Source of the DNA: Christensenella sp. UBA3944
GTDB lineage: Bacteria > Bacillota > Clostridia > Christensenellales > DTU072
Direction: 5' to 3'
NCBI GenBank assembly: GCA_002385605.1
Contig: DGDU01000012.1
Span: 1 to 46,350 of the forward strand
DNA: 46,350 bases
Shown: positions 7,373 through 15,135 of the stretch, one piece after another
How the letters are laid out: the number at the start of each line of letters is the position of its first letter
Position numbering within the stretch: the stretch's first letter is position 1
Notes under the pieces: generated by a model
Told to the model about the DNA's origin: nothing
The model's database searches: none
What the model saw: only the letters and a program-made list of their open reading frames with translations
Program-made: the position numbers and the translations under genes

Positions 7373-8586
7373 TTAAAAAACGGCTTTGGATTGTCGTTAT
7401 GATAATCATTATGCTCGTGGCTACCATGAGCGGGCGCTGGAGCAGGCAGGAGCCCAAAAACCTTGCGATAGGTATAGCATACCTATATGAGAAAACAGAT
7501 GAAGGCATATACAGCATAACCGCCGAAATTGTCCATCTTTCGGGCACAAACGAATCGGGCGCCGCCACGGGCGGGCAGTCAGGTTCTTTGAGCATTATAC
7601 GAAACTTCAAAGGGCCTACAGTCAGCGAAACCGTAAGGGACACCGAGGTTAAGGTAGAAAAGGTATTCTTCGGTTCCCAAAACCGCGTAAGGTTTTTCTC
7701 CGAAGAGCTTGCAAGGGAAGACGGCATCCTGGATATACTGGACTTTTTTGTTCGCGACCATATCGCCGACGAGCGGCCCTATTTGTTTGTCGTGAAAAAC
7801 GAGAAACCAACCGATATTTTTGAAGCCGACCTGGGAGGAAGCGCAAGGCTCGGCGAACATATCCATCACATCGCGAGCAAAAGGCAGGATACCGTTCTTA
7901 CAACCACCTTCGTAAACACTCTTAAGTTTGTAAGGGAATATTATTGCGAGGGCATGCAGCCCGTGATTTCGGTGGTTGAGGCAAAAGAAACAGAAGCCGC
8001 GTATAAAACCCCGGGCATGGAGGACGAGCCCAAAAAGACCGAGCTTGTTTTTGAGGGATTGGGAGTTATGAAAGGCGCCAAGCTCGTGGGTTTACTTAGC
8101 GAAAGGGAAGCAATGACCTATACGCTGCTTAGAGAAGACATCAAGGGGGCGCATACAAGTATTCCCGTGGGCGAAAAAGAAATAGGCGTCAAATTGAGTA
8201 ACTCCAGGCCAAAAATAAAAACCTCTTACGAAAACGGCAGAGTAAAAATTAACATAGACCTTAAGCTAAAGTTATCCGTATCCGAAAACGAAACCGAATA
8301 CGATGTCAGCCAGTATAGAGATATAAAGATTCTGGAAAACATCGCGAACAACCACTTCCGAAAAGAAATAGAAAGCACAATAGCCAAAATCCAGAGAGAA
8401 TACAAAAGCGACATCTTCGGCTTCGGGATGCACTTCCATGTCCAGCAAAAACACGACCTCTGGGAGAGCATTAAAGAGGAGTGGGACGACAAGTACTTTG
8501 CCGAAGCCGATATAACAGTAAAAGTCGACAGCAAAATAGTCTTCTCGGGTGAGACCAGAGAAAAATTCGGGGTGAACGCCAGATGA
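7369..8586 (+). CDS. Spore germination protein, GerC family (C subunit), lipobox cysteine replaced
   Basis: C-subunit of the germinant receptor, normally a lipoprotein on the outer face of the inner spore membrane. The 405-residue product starts with a basic, hydrophobic signal segment (residues 4-19) and ends with the Ger(x)C C-terminal domain (KIQREYKSDIFGFG, then a WDDKYFAEADITVKVD block). The usual lipobox motif GCWDxxE reads GRWSRQE: the modified Cys codon position is CGC (Arg) at 7435-7437, one transition away from TGC. If real, the protein would not be lipidated in the usual way and may stay anchored by its N-terminal helix. Overlaps both neighbours by ATGA. Confidence 0.88.
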   Translation: MIKKRLWIVVMIIIMLVATMSGRWSRQEPKNLAIGIAYLYEKTDEGIYSITAEIVHLSGTNESGAATGGQSGSLSIIRNFKGPTVSETVRDTEVKVEKVFFGSQNRVRFFSEELAREDGILDILDFFVRDHIADERPYLFVVKNEKPTDIFEADLGGSARLGEHIHHIASKRQDTVLTTTFVNTLKFVREYYCEGMQPVISVVEAKETEAAYKTPGMEDEPKKTELVFEGLGVMKGAKLVGLLSEREAMTYTLLREDIKGAHTSIPVGEKEIGVKLSNSRPKIKTSYENGRVKINIDLKLKLSVSENETEYDVSQYRDIKILENIANNHFRKEIESTIAKIQREYKSDIFGFGMHFHVQQKHDLWESIKEEWDDKYFAEADITVKVDSKIVFSGETREKFGVNAR

Positions 8587-9845
8587 ACAAATATCCAAGC
8601 ATATGCCAAAACCAATTAGCCTTAATGATTGCGGGTAGCGCGCTGATGTTCCCGTACAGTTTCATGCCCGTATTGCGGACGGGCCCCGCCAATCAGGACG
8701 CGTGGATAGTTATGCTGTGCTCAATAGTGTTTATAATAGCATTGAACGCGCCGTTTCTTATCCTGAAAAACAAATTCCTTAACTTCGACTTTGTCGAAAT
8801 GAACGAGGCTATATTGGGCAAGATAGGCGGCAAGTTCGTGTCTTTAATCTACACCTTTTTTGCTTTCAGCTGCTATACCGCCTGTATGCTGATTGCGACT
8901 ATGTATACCCGAATATATCTCTTGGTCGAAACTCCCCAATGGATAGTGCTGCTATTTGTTATTATACCCGCGATGTATATTGCCACTTCGGGCGCGGGCA
9001 CCATCGCAAGGCTCGCAACCTTTATTGAGCCGTATATTTTGCTTACGATATTCGTTTTCTGCGTTGTAGGCATCAATAATATGGAGCTGTTTAACATACT
9101 GCCCATCCTTAAAGACTCTAAGCCTATGGACATCGTCGAGGGAGCTTTCTTTACGGCGGCAAGGTTTTCCGAAATACTCATCCTTGTGGTGTTTTCGATA
9201 TACCTGAGGAGAGGGCATAGCCTGAATAAATCCTACTTCAGAAGCCTGGCTGTTTTCGGAGTGTCCTTTTTTATAATCGTAATTTCGACCATTCTGCTCC
9301 TTAGCTCGGGGGTAGCGAAACTTATGCACGCCCCTTTCTATGTCTATTCGAGGCAGGTGGGCGGAGAAGACCTGCTGCAAAGGCTGCAGGTTTTCAACGC
9401 TCTGGCGTGGATTATGGGTACCATCCTTAAGCTTTCGATTTACAGCTATATGGCAAGCTTCTTCCTGTACAAGGTTACAAACTTCAAAAGCCAGAAGTTC
9501 TTTGTATATCCCCTTTCTCTGCTTGCTTTTGTAGTAAATATGCTGCCGTTTATGCAAAGGTCGGCGACGCTTGACCTTTTCAAACAGGACACGACTTACC
9601 CCTTGTTTGTGCTGTTTATAGCCTTTATCGTGCCGCTGCTTCTTCTTATAGTGTATCTGATACGCCAAAAAAGCATTAAGCCTATTATAGACCAAAGGAA
9701 TCAGGCGGTGGCGGACGCCGAGGCAAAGCACGATGCCGCCGTACAGCCTAAGCCGGGTAACGCCCCAAAAAACAGCGGGCAAAACTCAAACGAGGCTAAC
9801 ATACCGCAAGCCCCGCCGCCGGGCGACTCGCCGCAACAGGCGTAG
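8583..9845 (+). CDS. Spore germination protein, GerB family (APC-type permease subunit)
   Basis: B-subunit of the germinant receptor, a polytopic membrane protein related to amino-acid permeases and thought to hold the germinant site. The protein has about ten hydrophobic segments across residues 10-365 (for example ALMIAGSALMFPYSFMPVL, IVLLFVIIPAMYIATSGAG, FFIIVISTILLLSSGVA). It ends in a roughly 55-residue hydrophilic tail rich in Ala, Pro, Gln and Asn, which is longer than I expect for the family. The start overlaps the GerC stop (ATGA). The A-C-B gene order differs from the textbook A-B-C order but is common in clostridia. Confidence 0.92.
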   Translation: MNKYPSICQNQLALMIAGSALMFPYSFMPVLRTGPANQDAWIVMLCSIVFIIALNAPFLILKNKFLNFDFVEMNEAILGKIGGKFVSLIYTFFAFSCYTACMLIATMYTRIYLLVETPQWIVLLFVIIPAMYIATSGAGTIARLATFIEPYILLTIFVFCVVGINNMELFNILPILKDSKPMDIVEGAFFTAARFSEILILVVFSIYLRRGHSLNKSYFRSLAVFGVSFFIIVISTILLLSSGVAKLMHAPFYVYSRQVGGEDLLQRLQVFNALAWIMGTILKLSIYSYMASFFLYKVTNFKSQKFFVYPLSLLAFVVNMLPFMQRSATLDLFKQDTTYPLFVLFIAFIVPLLLLIVYLIRQKSIKPIIDQRNQAVADAEAKHDAAVQPKPGNAPKNSGQNSNEANIPQAPPPGDSPQQA

Positions 9846-9878
9846 TCTTTGAAATATACTGATTTATGTGGAGGAATT

Positions 9879-10082
9879 ATGTCGGAAAAATCTAAAGTAA
9901 CCGCCGCCCTGCTTTGCTTCTTCTTCGGCGCGCTGGGCATACACAGATTCTATGTGGGAAAGGTAGGCACCGGGCTTTTGTACCTCTTTACGGCAGGGCT
10001 AGCGGGCTTCGGCGCCATAATAGACTTTTTTGTTATAATATTCGGAAAGTTCAGGGACAAGGAAGGAAGGCTTCTAAAATAA
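9879..10082 (+). CDS. TM2 domain-containing membrane protein
   Basis: A 67-residue protein with the TM2 pattern: KSKVTAALLCFFFGALGIHR, then FYVGKVGTGLLYLFTAG, then a second helix with D in GAIIDFFVIIFGKF. The ATG at 9879 is preceded by GGAGG at 9870-9874. The frame is open further upstream to a TTG at 9849, but the Shine-Dalgarno and the domain boundary support the later start. It lies 33 bases after the GerB stop and is likely the last gene of the germination operon. TM2 proteins have no agreed function in bacteria. Confidence 0.85.
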   Translation: MSEKSKVTAALLCFFFGALGIHRFYVGKVGTGLLYLFTAGLAGFGAIIDFFVIIFGKFRDKEGRLLK

Positions 10083-10102
10083 AAGCCCCCCCCTTTGCGG
10101 GC
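10077..10102 (-). terminator. Possible terminator of the thioesterase gene
   Basis: On the - strand GCCC, a G-rich loop and GGGC are followed by TTTTATTTT. The stem contains a run of eight C (+ strand, 10086-10093). An outer AGGCTTC/GAAGCCT pairing (10068-10074 with 10103-10109) surrounds it. The fold is plausible but not strong. Confidence 0.4.
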
Positions 10103-10138
10103 GAAGCCTTGCCTAAAAAGCATTATTTTTGCGAAGTA

Positions 10139-10585
10139 TTAGCCCTTTCTGACGGGGCAAGCCTTAGTCGTTACGGGCTCGAAGCCGCCTTCGGGTATTC
10201 TCAGCCTGGGCACCCTTGTGGGCCTGTCGTTTTCGTCCAGAGCGACCACTACAAACAGCGCCTTGTTGATGAGGCTTCTCTGGCATTTGTTTTCGACATA
10301 GGCGGTGACTTCGACCTTCATGGATGTGTTGCCTACCTCCACCAATTTGCCCGTTATTATCATAAGGTCGTTTAGCCTCGCGGGCGCCGCGAAACTTGTT
10401 TTGTCTATTGACGCCGTCGTCACCTCGCAGCCGCTGTGCCGCCTGCCCACAACCGCGGCGACAACATCCATCCAGGCGACTAGCTTGCCGCCGAACAACC
10501 TGCCGTTGCCGTTTATATCCTCCGAAAACACGATATGAACCTGTTCGGTGTAGGAATCCTCGGGGGTCTTATATATCTCTTCCAT
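10139..10585 (-). CDS. Acyl-CoA thioesterase (hotdog fold, YciA/BFIT-like)
   Basis: Predicted to hydrolyse acyl-CoA thioesters in the cytoplasm. The 148-residue single hotdog domain contains the family motif NGNGRLFGGKLVAWMD, followed by RHSGCEVTTASIDKTSF, VGNTSMKVEVTAYVEN and FVVVALDENDRPTRVP. The Asp at the end of the GGKLVAWMD helix is the usual catalytic acidic residue. The start has GGAGAGGG directly upstream and a sigma-A-like promoter 25-50 bases further. It faces the germination operon and is transcribed alone. Chain-length preference cannot be read from the sequence. Confidence 0.88.
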   Translation of the reverse strand: MEEIYKTPEDSYTEQVHIVFSEDINGNGRLFGGKLVAWMDVVAAVVGRRHSGCEVTTASIDKTSFAAPARLNDLMIITGKLVEVGNTSMKVEVTAYVENKCQRSLINKALFVVVALDENDRPTRVPRLRIPEGGFEPVTTKACPVRKG

Positions 10586-10609
10586 TTCCCTCTCCTGATG
10601 TTTTCTTAT

Positions 10610-10638
10610 ATTTTACTTTATTTGCCATACTCTTTCAA
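10610..10638 (-). promoter_or_regulatory. Promoter of the acyl-CoA thioesterase gene
   Basis: On the - strand TTGAAA (10633-10638), 17-base spacer, TAAAAT (10610-10615). Confidence 0.6.
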
Positions 10639-10681
10639 TCCCATTCGTTAACGCTTTGGCGTAAAAATAAAGCAACCCATC

Positions 10682-10710
10682 TTGATTCTTTAATAACGAT
10701 ATGTTAATAT
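10682..10710 (+). promoter_or_regulatory. Promoter of the secreted hydrolase / HD-domain operon
   Basis: TTGATT (10682-10687), 17-base spacer, TAATAT (10705-10710) preceded by TG at 10702-10703, an extended -10. The ATG follows 40 bases later after GAGGAAA. Confidence 0.6.
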
Positions 10711-10750
10711 TTATAAGTAATTTTTATTTATATACATTTTAGAGGAAAAA

Positions 10751-12109
10751 ATGGGCAGGAGAATTAAAGTTTTATCAGCAATTATACTTTTAATTACCGT
10801 TGTCTTCAGCGCGTCCGTAGCTTTCAAAACATACGCCAAGCGCGCAAGCAGGGTTTCCCACGACAGCCTTTACAGCGACCACGGATATGTGGATTACGCA
10901 AAAGAGGTTTATCTCAATGTCGAAAAGTACCCCGACACCGCTGAACTGGGGTTGTTCTGGACAAGATGGAACGAAACCAAGCAGAAAATCGAGCTTATCC
11001 CCGCCGACTCCGAAGAAGGCGCCGCTTTGGTGGATCCCGACAAGCCTTCTATCATTTTTGTTCACGGCATGCTGGACGACGGGCATTACTACCAGGATAA
11101 ATTCACGCTTAACAGCTCGGTAGCCATACCCGAGCAGTTCGGGCTTACGGGCGACGACGTCCCCATGGCGCGCATCTGGCAGAATAAGGGCTGGAATGTC
11201 GCCATTTACCACTACAACAGGTTTGCCTCCGAGCAGAGCAACCCCCTGCGTATAGAGGCTAAAATCTGGTCGATTGACCATCCCGTAGCCAATATGCGTT
11301 ACAGGCACGAGGACGGCACCTACGCCGAATTTGTGTCCGAATACTGCATGGCAGAGCACTTTGCCGCCGAATACATAAGGGCGATGAATATGCTTCCCGA
11401 TTCGATAGGCGACCACGAAATAAGGGTTGCATCACACTCGATGGGCGGGCAACTTTCCACCGCGGCTTTGTTCCTTCTTACCGAGCTTTCGGACGACGGG
11501 CAAATAATCTCGAAGAAGCTGCCCGACAGATTCACCCTGCTGGACGCTTACTTTTCGACAAATATGTACAACAAAAACGGCGATCTCGTAAGCATGGGCC
11601 CCAAGGATATTACCGTACGCTGGTCGGGCAAGCCCCTGCCTTACAACAACACAGGCTACACGATGTACGAGTGCATTAAAGCCCTCGCGGCAAGGGATAT
11701 CGCCGTAGAATACTATGTATTTGACGAAAGCTTCCTGTTCCACGCCTTTATGCCCGCCGACCTCGCCATGGCGCTCAATCAGCATTGCGTAATTACCGAG
11801 GTTATACCCAATTGGTCGATGATGAACAGCGAATACAGCAAGACCTTCGACGGGCACAACGGCGTAAGGGATTGGTACCTTTGCTCCTTCTATTGCGACC
11901 CCGTGAAGGACACCGAGGGCAACATAGCGCCTTCTGCCTCCGCCCCGACCGAGGTAATAAAGAATCTTAAAGGAAGATACTATATATTGGTTCAAGGCTC
12001 GGGGACCGTTCTCGCAAGCGACGATATATTCGAGCTAAGGCCTCTTCCCAAGGATATAGACGAGCTTCCCGACACCGCGTTACTTAAGCAAATCGCATTG
12101 CAAGGATAA
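10751..12109 (+). CDS. Secreted or membrane-anchored alpha/beta hydrolase
   Basis: A 452-residue protein with a basic start and a hydrophobic segment at about residues 8-27 (LSAIILLITVVFSASVAF), so it is exported or anchored. The oxyanion strand PSIIFVHGMLDD (about residues 99-110) and the nucleophile elbow SHSMGG (Ser about 230) mark a lipase/esterase-type alpha/beta hydrolase. Candidate acid and base residues lie later, for instance in DGHNGVRDW, but I cannot assign the triad with certainty. GAGGAAA stands just upstream of the ATG. The next gene starts 2 bases after the stop, so both are one operon. The substrate is unknown. Confidence 0.7.
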   Translation: MGRRIKVLSAIILLITVVFSASVAFKTYAKRASRVSHDSLYSDHGYVDYAKEVYLNVEKYPDTAELGLFWTRWNETKQKIELIPADSEEGAALVDPDKPSIIFVHGMLDDGHYYQDKFTLNSSVAIPEQFGLTGDDVPMARIWQNKGWNVAIYHYNRFASEQSNPLRIEAKIWSIDHPVANMRYRHEDGTYAEFVSEYCMAEHFAAEYIRAMNMLPDSIGDHEIRVASHSMGGQLSTAALFLLTELSDDGQIISKKLPDRFTLLDAYFSTNMYNKNGDLVSMGPKDITVRWSGKPLPYNNTGYTMYECIKALAARDIAVEYYVFDESFLFHAFMPADLAMALNQHCVITEVIPNWSMMNSEYSKTFDGHNGVRDWYLCSFYCDPVKDTEGNIAPSASAPTEVIKNLKGRYYILVQGSGTVLASDDIFELRPLPKDIDELPDTALLKQIALQG

Positions 12110-12111
12110 CA

Positions 12112-13374
12112 ATGATTAAGACAAGTTTGTACGGCCTTATGTCCGCCCTGACGGGCGCCCTGGACATGATGTCCCCCCAGCTTGCCGGCCACCACCGGCA
12201 GGTTGCTTATTTCATGCTAAGAATGGGCGAGCAGCTTAAGCTAAAACGGGAAGAACTTAAAGACCTTGTCGTCGCGGGCCTCATACACGACATAGGCGCG
12301 CTGTCGGCAGACCAACTGCTTGCTATAATCGAAAACGAAGAAATCAGCGAAAACGACCACGGCTTCCGCGGGGCCAAGTTCGCCGAAATGTTCAGCACAT
12401 TCAGCGGCATAGCCGATATAATTAAATATCACCATCATCCGTGGCAGGACGGGGCCGGAGCCTTTTTTGAAGGAAACCCCGTGCCCACGGGCGCCCATTA
12501 TATCAATATTGCCGACTATGTTTGCAGCTTTATGGGCGTTCACGGCTACACGATGGAAGCTAGAAAGAAGCTTGTGGCGAGAGTACAGAGGAACACACCT
12601 TCACGCTTCGAGCCCGGCGCTGCAGCCGCGGTTGCCGAAATGATCAATAAAGAATACATCTGGCTTGACCTCAAAAACAACCATTATGAGGAGAGTTTGG
12701 AGAGCATAATCGGCGACCTCACCCTTGATCTGGACGCCATCGAAGAGATAACCCTGATGTTCTCCAAAATCATAGACTTCAGAAGCCGCTTTACGGCAAG
12801 GCATTCGGCGGGCGTGGCAAGAATAGCCGAGGCGCTCGCGAGGCTTGTGGGCTTTAGCGAAACCGAGTGCAAGCTAATGCTTATTGCGGGCTACCTGCAC
12901 GACATCGGAAAGCTGGCGGTAAGCAACGATATATTGGAGAAAACGGGCTCGCTTGACGCCAAAGAGCTGGATATTATACGCTCGCACACCTACTATACTT
13001 ACAGGCTGCTCGAAAAGATACCCAACTTTGAAACGATAAACACCTGGGCCGCCTACCACCACGAAAAACTGGACGGCACGGGCTACCCCTTCGGGCTGGA
13101 CGCAAGGGATTTACCCTGCGGCTCGCGCATAATGGCGGTAGCTGACATCGCCACCGCTATTCTTGAGGACCGCCCCTACCGCGCGGGCTTAAACCACGAG
13201 CAAACTGCAAATATCATGAACAACCTTGTGGCGTCGGGCGCCATCGACGGCAATATCGTCAAAATCCTTATTAGCAATATAGAAAGGATAGACGAAATAC
13301 GCATAAAGACGCAAAGCGAGGCGGATAACCTCTACGAAAACTTTTATCCGCCCGAATTCAAAAACGCCTATTAA
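12112..13374 (+). CDS. Double HD-domain protein with C-terminal HD-GYP domain (putative c-di-GMP phosphodiesterase)
   Basis: A 420-residue soluble protein with two HD modules. The N-terminal one has AGLIHDIGALS (HD at about 59-60) and KYHHHPWQDG. The C-terminal one has AGYLHDIGKL (HD at 263-264), RSHTYYTYRLL and the full HD-GYP signature HHEKLDGTGYP (about 316-326), followed by MAVADIATAI. HD-GYP proteins hydrolyse cyclic di-GMP (or cyclic GMP-AMP) at a bi- or trinuclear metal site. No receiver or sensor domain is attached. It is coupled to the upstream secreted hydrolase (2-base gap, weak AAGGAT Shine-Dalgarno) and is followed by a clear terminator. Confidence 0.85.
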   Translation: MIKTSLYGLMSALTGALDMMSPQLAGHHRQVAYFMLRMGEQLKLKREELKDLVVAGLIHDIGALSADQLLAIIENEEISENDHGFRGAKFAEMFSTFSGIADIIKYHHHPWQDGAGAFFEGNPVPTGAHYINIADYVCSFMGVHGYTMEARKKLVARVQRNTPSRFEPGAAAAVAEMINKEYIWLDLKNNHYEESLESIIGDLTLDLDAIEEITLMFSKIIDFRSRFTARHSAGVARIAEALARLVGFSETECKLMLIAGYLHDIGKLAVSNDILEKTGSLDAKELDIIRSHTYYTYRLLEKIPNFETINTWAAYHHEKLDGTGYPFGLDARDLPCGSRIMAVADIATAILEDRPYRAGLNHEQTANIMNNLVASGAIDGNIVKILISNIERIDEIRIKTQSEADNLYENFYPPEFKNAY

Positions 13375-13380
13375 TATAAA

Positions 13381-13410
13381 AGCCTCGGCTTATGTCCGAG
13401 GCTTTTTTTT
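13381..13410. terminator. Bidirectional terminator overlapping the end of the SH3-like gene
   Basis: AGCCTCGG (13381-13388), loop CTTATGT, CCGAGGCT (13396-13403), then a T-run. It stops the HD-GYP operon on the + strand. It also overlaps the last codons of the converging SH3-like gene and is followed by TTTTATATT on the - strand. Confidence 0.85.
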
Positions 13411-14016
13411 GTTTTTGCTGAAGTAGGTTAGCAGGAAGATTAACGCAATCGCCGCGAAGCAGATTATACCCACGATAAGGGCAAGGTACTGATGATAGGT
13501 AAGCCCTTCGGTTACCGCTTGCTGCAAGACATACCCCCTTTTGCCCTCGTGTTCGATTTCCAGAAAATCCCCCGCCTTAACTCCCGTAAGTTTTACCCTC
13601 TTTCCGTCGTTTAGCTTTGCAAGCTTATGGGACTCTGCCGAAGGCGAGGAGTATAAATAAACCTCATCTCCCGACTTGTCCCCGGTAATCCTTGCGTAAC
13701 GGAGGGAGTAGGTTTTATCGAAGGATTTTTTATATAGGTTATAGGAAGGGATATAGCCCGATACGCCGCCCGCCTCGACCTTAAGCCAGACAACGCCGTT
13801 TACGGTTTTTGTTTCGGTTACTGTCACAATGGTATCCCTTTCTAAAACGGCGGCCGTATCGCTGTCGAAATCGGCTTGAGAAAAAACGGCGGTCCCTTCG
13901 TGCAGGGCATAGTATTCCTCCGCCTCCGAAGCGAAGGCGGGAACGCCCGGCACCGAAACCGCCGCCATTATTATTAAGATTATTAAAATTACAAAATGCC
14001 TCATCCCTTTTATCAT
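13390..14016 (-). CDS. Exported SH3-like protein with C-terminal membrane anchor
   Basis: A 208-residue protein. It has an N-terminal signal segment (hydrophobic residues about 7-28, cleavage possible after AFAS), two SH3b-like beta modules (about 35-95 with VVWLKVEAGGVSGYIPSYN, and 105-165 with LEIEHEGKRGYVL), a single transmembrane helix at about 178-200 and a basic tail KNKKKPRT. Most of the chain would face outside. Bacterial SH3 modules often bind cell-wall peptides, but no enzyme domain is present. A second Met (codon 5) is an alternative start; Shine-Dalgarno support is weak for both. It follows the WG-repeat gene by 13 bases and is probably co-transcribed with it. Confidence 0.7.
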   Translation of the reverse strand: MIKGMRHFVILIILIIMAAVSVPGVPAFASEAEEYYALHEGTAVFSQADFDSDTAAVLERDTIVTVTETKTVNGVVWLKVEAGGVSGYIPSYNLYKKSFDKTYSLRYARITGDKSGDEVYLYSSPSAESHKLAKLNDGKRVKLTGVKAGDFLEIEHEGKRGYVLQQAVTEGLTYHQYLALIVGIICFAAIALIFLLTYFSKNKKKPRT

Positions 14017-14029
14017 CTTTCGCGGTTCG

Positions 14030-15076
14030 CTAAATAATCCACCTTATTTCTTCGGGGTTATCTATGAACAGCTCTCCCCATTTGCCGTCCTTCTTGACAC
14101 GGCAGCTGCCGTCTATTACATGCGTGCCGGCGTCGAACCTGAAGTCTACGACAATCTCGTTATTCTTGTTGATATACCCGCATTTGTTGTTTTTGTATAC
14201 GCAGGCGTAGCCCTCGCTGAAGCTTAAGGCGCAGTCGTACTCGATGGGTATAACCTCGTTGCCCTCCCTGTCTATAAATCCGAAGCGGTTATCCTTCTCG
14301 ACACAGCAAAGGTCTTCCTTGAAAGTGAACACTTCATCGTAGATGGGCGGGACTACCTCTTTGCCGTTTCTGTTGGCAAAGCCCCACTTGTCGTTTTTGT
14401 TTATCTTGATGTAAATATCGCGGGGAGCCTTTACTGCCTGCCTTCTGGGGCGCTTTTTCTCGCGCTCCTCTTTGGTCTTTTCCTCGGAGATCCCGTCGGG
14501 GTCCCAAATGCGCTTGTTTTGCTGCTTTATGCCCTGCTTCTGGGGCTGCTGCCTGTTAGGCTGGTTGACGCGCTGCCGCATGGGTTGCCCTTTTTGGCCT
14601 TGTTGCGGAGCAGAATGCGCCGCGGGGGCGCTTGCCGGCCTACCGTTCTGGGGCGCTTTCGCTGGCTGTTGCCTGCCCTGCTGTTGGGGCCTGTCCTGGT
14701 GCTGGGGCTTGCCCTGCTGCTGGTTGGGCCTCCGGGCATCGTTTCTGCCCTGTTGCCTTTGACCGTTATTGGGCGCGGGCTGTTGCTGTTGCTTGGGGGC
14801 GTTAGGAAGCTCGGGCTCGGGCCTGAAGTCCAGCCTCTTGCTTTGCAGCACCCTTTTTACCTCCATAAGGTTTTTCTTATTGAAGGTATTTATCTTATAC
14901 ATATCCTTTTCGGTGCGCCTGACAATGTCCGAAAGGTAATTAAGCCTGCCGTTTGTGAGCTTCTGGACGACCTCCTCGCTGAAGCCCGCTTTGGCAATGG
15001 GCTCGGCGAGTATTGCCGCGTCGTAAGGGGGTATATAATTGTCGTGCTGTCTGTGATTTTTGTGCTTTTTGCTCAT
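14030..15076 (-). CDS. Alpha-CTD-like helical domain, Q/P-rich linker and WG repeats (unusual fusion)
   Basis: A 348-residue cytoplasmic protein of three parts. Residues about 25-85 align by eye with the C-terminal domain of RNA polymerase alpha: RLNYLSDIVRRTEKDMYKIN and FNKKNLMEVKRVLQSKRL match the helix-hairpin-helix pattern of HYIGDLVQRTEVELLK and LGKKSLTEIKDVLASRGL. The Arg that contacts UP-element DNA in E. coli (R265) is Glu here. Residues about 86-215 are a Gln/Pro/Arg/Asn-rich linker of low complexity. Residues about 220-348 are three to four WG-type beta repeats (KNDKWGFANRNGKEVVPPIYDE, RFGFIDREGNEVIPIEYD, KCGYINKNNEIVVDFRFD). Start is supported by the lysine-rich beginning and an AAAGGG upstream. 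Function unknown. Confidence 0.75.
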   Translation of the reverse strand: MSKKHKNHRQHDNYIPPYDAAILAEPIAKAGFSEEVVQKLTNGRLNYLSDIVRRTEKDMYKINTFNKKNLMEVKRVLQSKRLDFRPEPELPNAPKQQQQPAPNNGQRQQGRNDARRPNQQQGKPQHQDRPQQQGRQQPAKAPQNGRPASAPAAHSAPQQGQKGQPMRQRVNQPNRQQPQKQGIKQQNKRIWDPDGISEEKTKEEREKKRPRRQAVKAPRDIYIKINKNDKWGFANRNGKEVVPPIYDEVFTFKEDLCCVEKDNRFGFIDREGNEVIPIEYDCALSFSEGYACVYKNNKCGYINKNNEIVVDFRFDAGTHVIDGSCRVKKDGKWGELFIDNPEEIRWII

Positions 15077-15087
15077 TTTTGCCCTTT

Positions 15088-15120
15088 TTCGCGAACGGCT
15101 GTCACAAAGACAGCCGTTCG
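15088..15120. other. Perfect 14-pair hairpin between hydA and the WG-repeat gene
   Basis: CGCGAACGGCTGTC (15088-15101), five-base loop, GACAGCCGTTCGCG (15107-15120). On the - strand it is followed by AAAAAGGGC and the WG-gene start rather than by a U-tract, so it is not a classical terminator in that direction. It may limit read-through from the hydrogenase operon, protect the hydA 3' end, or modulate translation of the next gene. Confidence 0.7.
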
Positions 15121-15135
15121 CGTGGTTATTAATTA

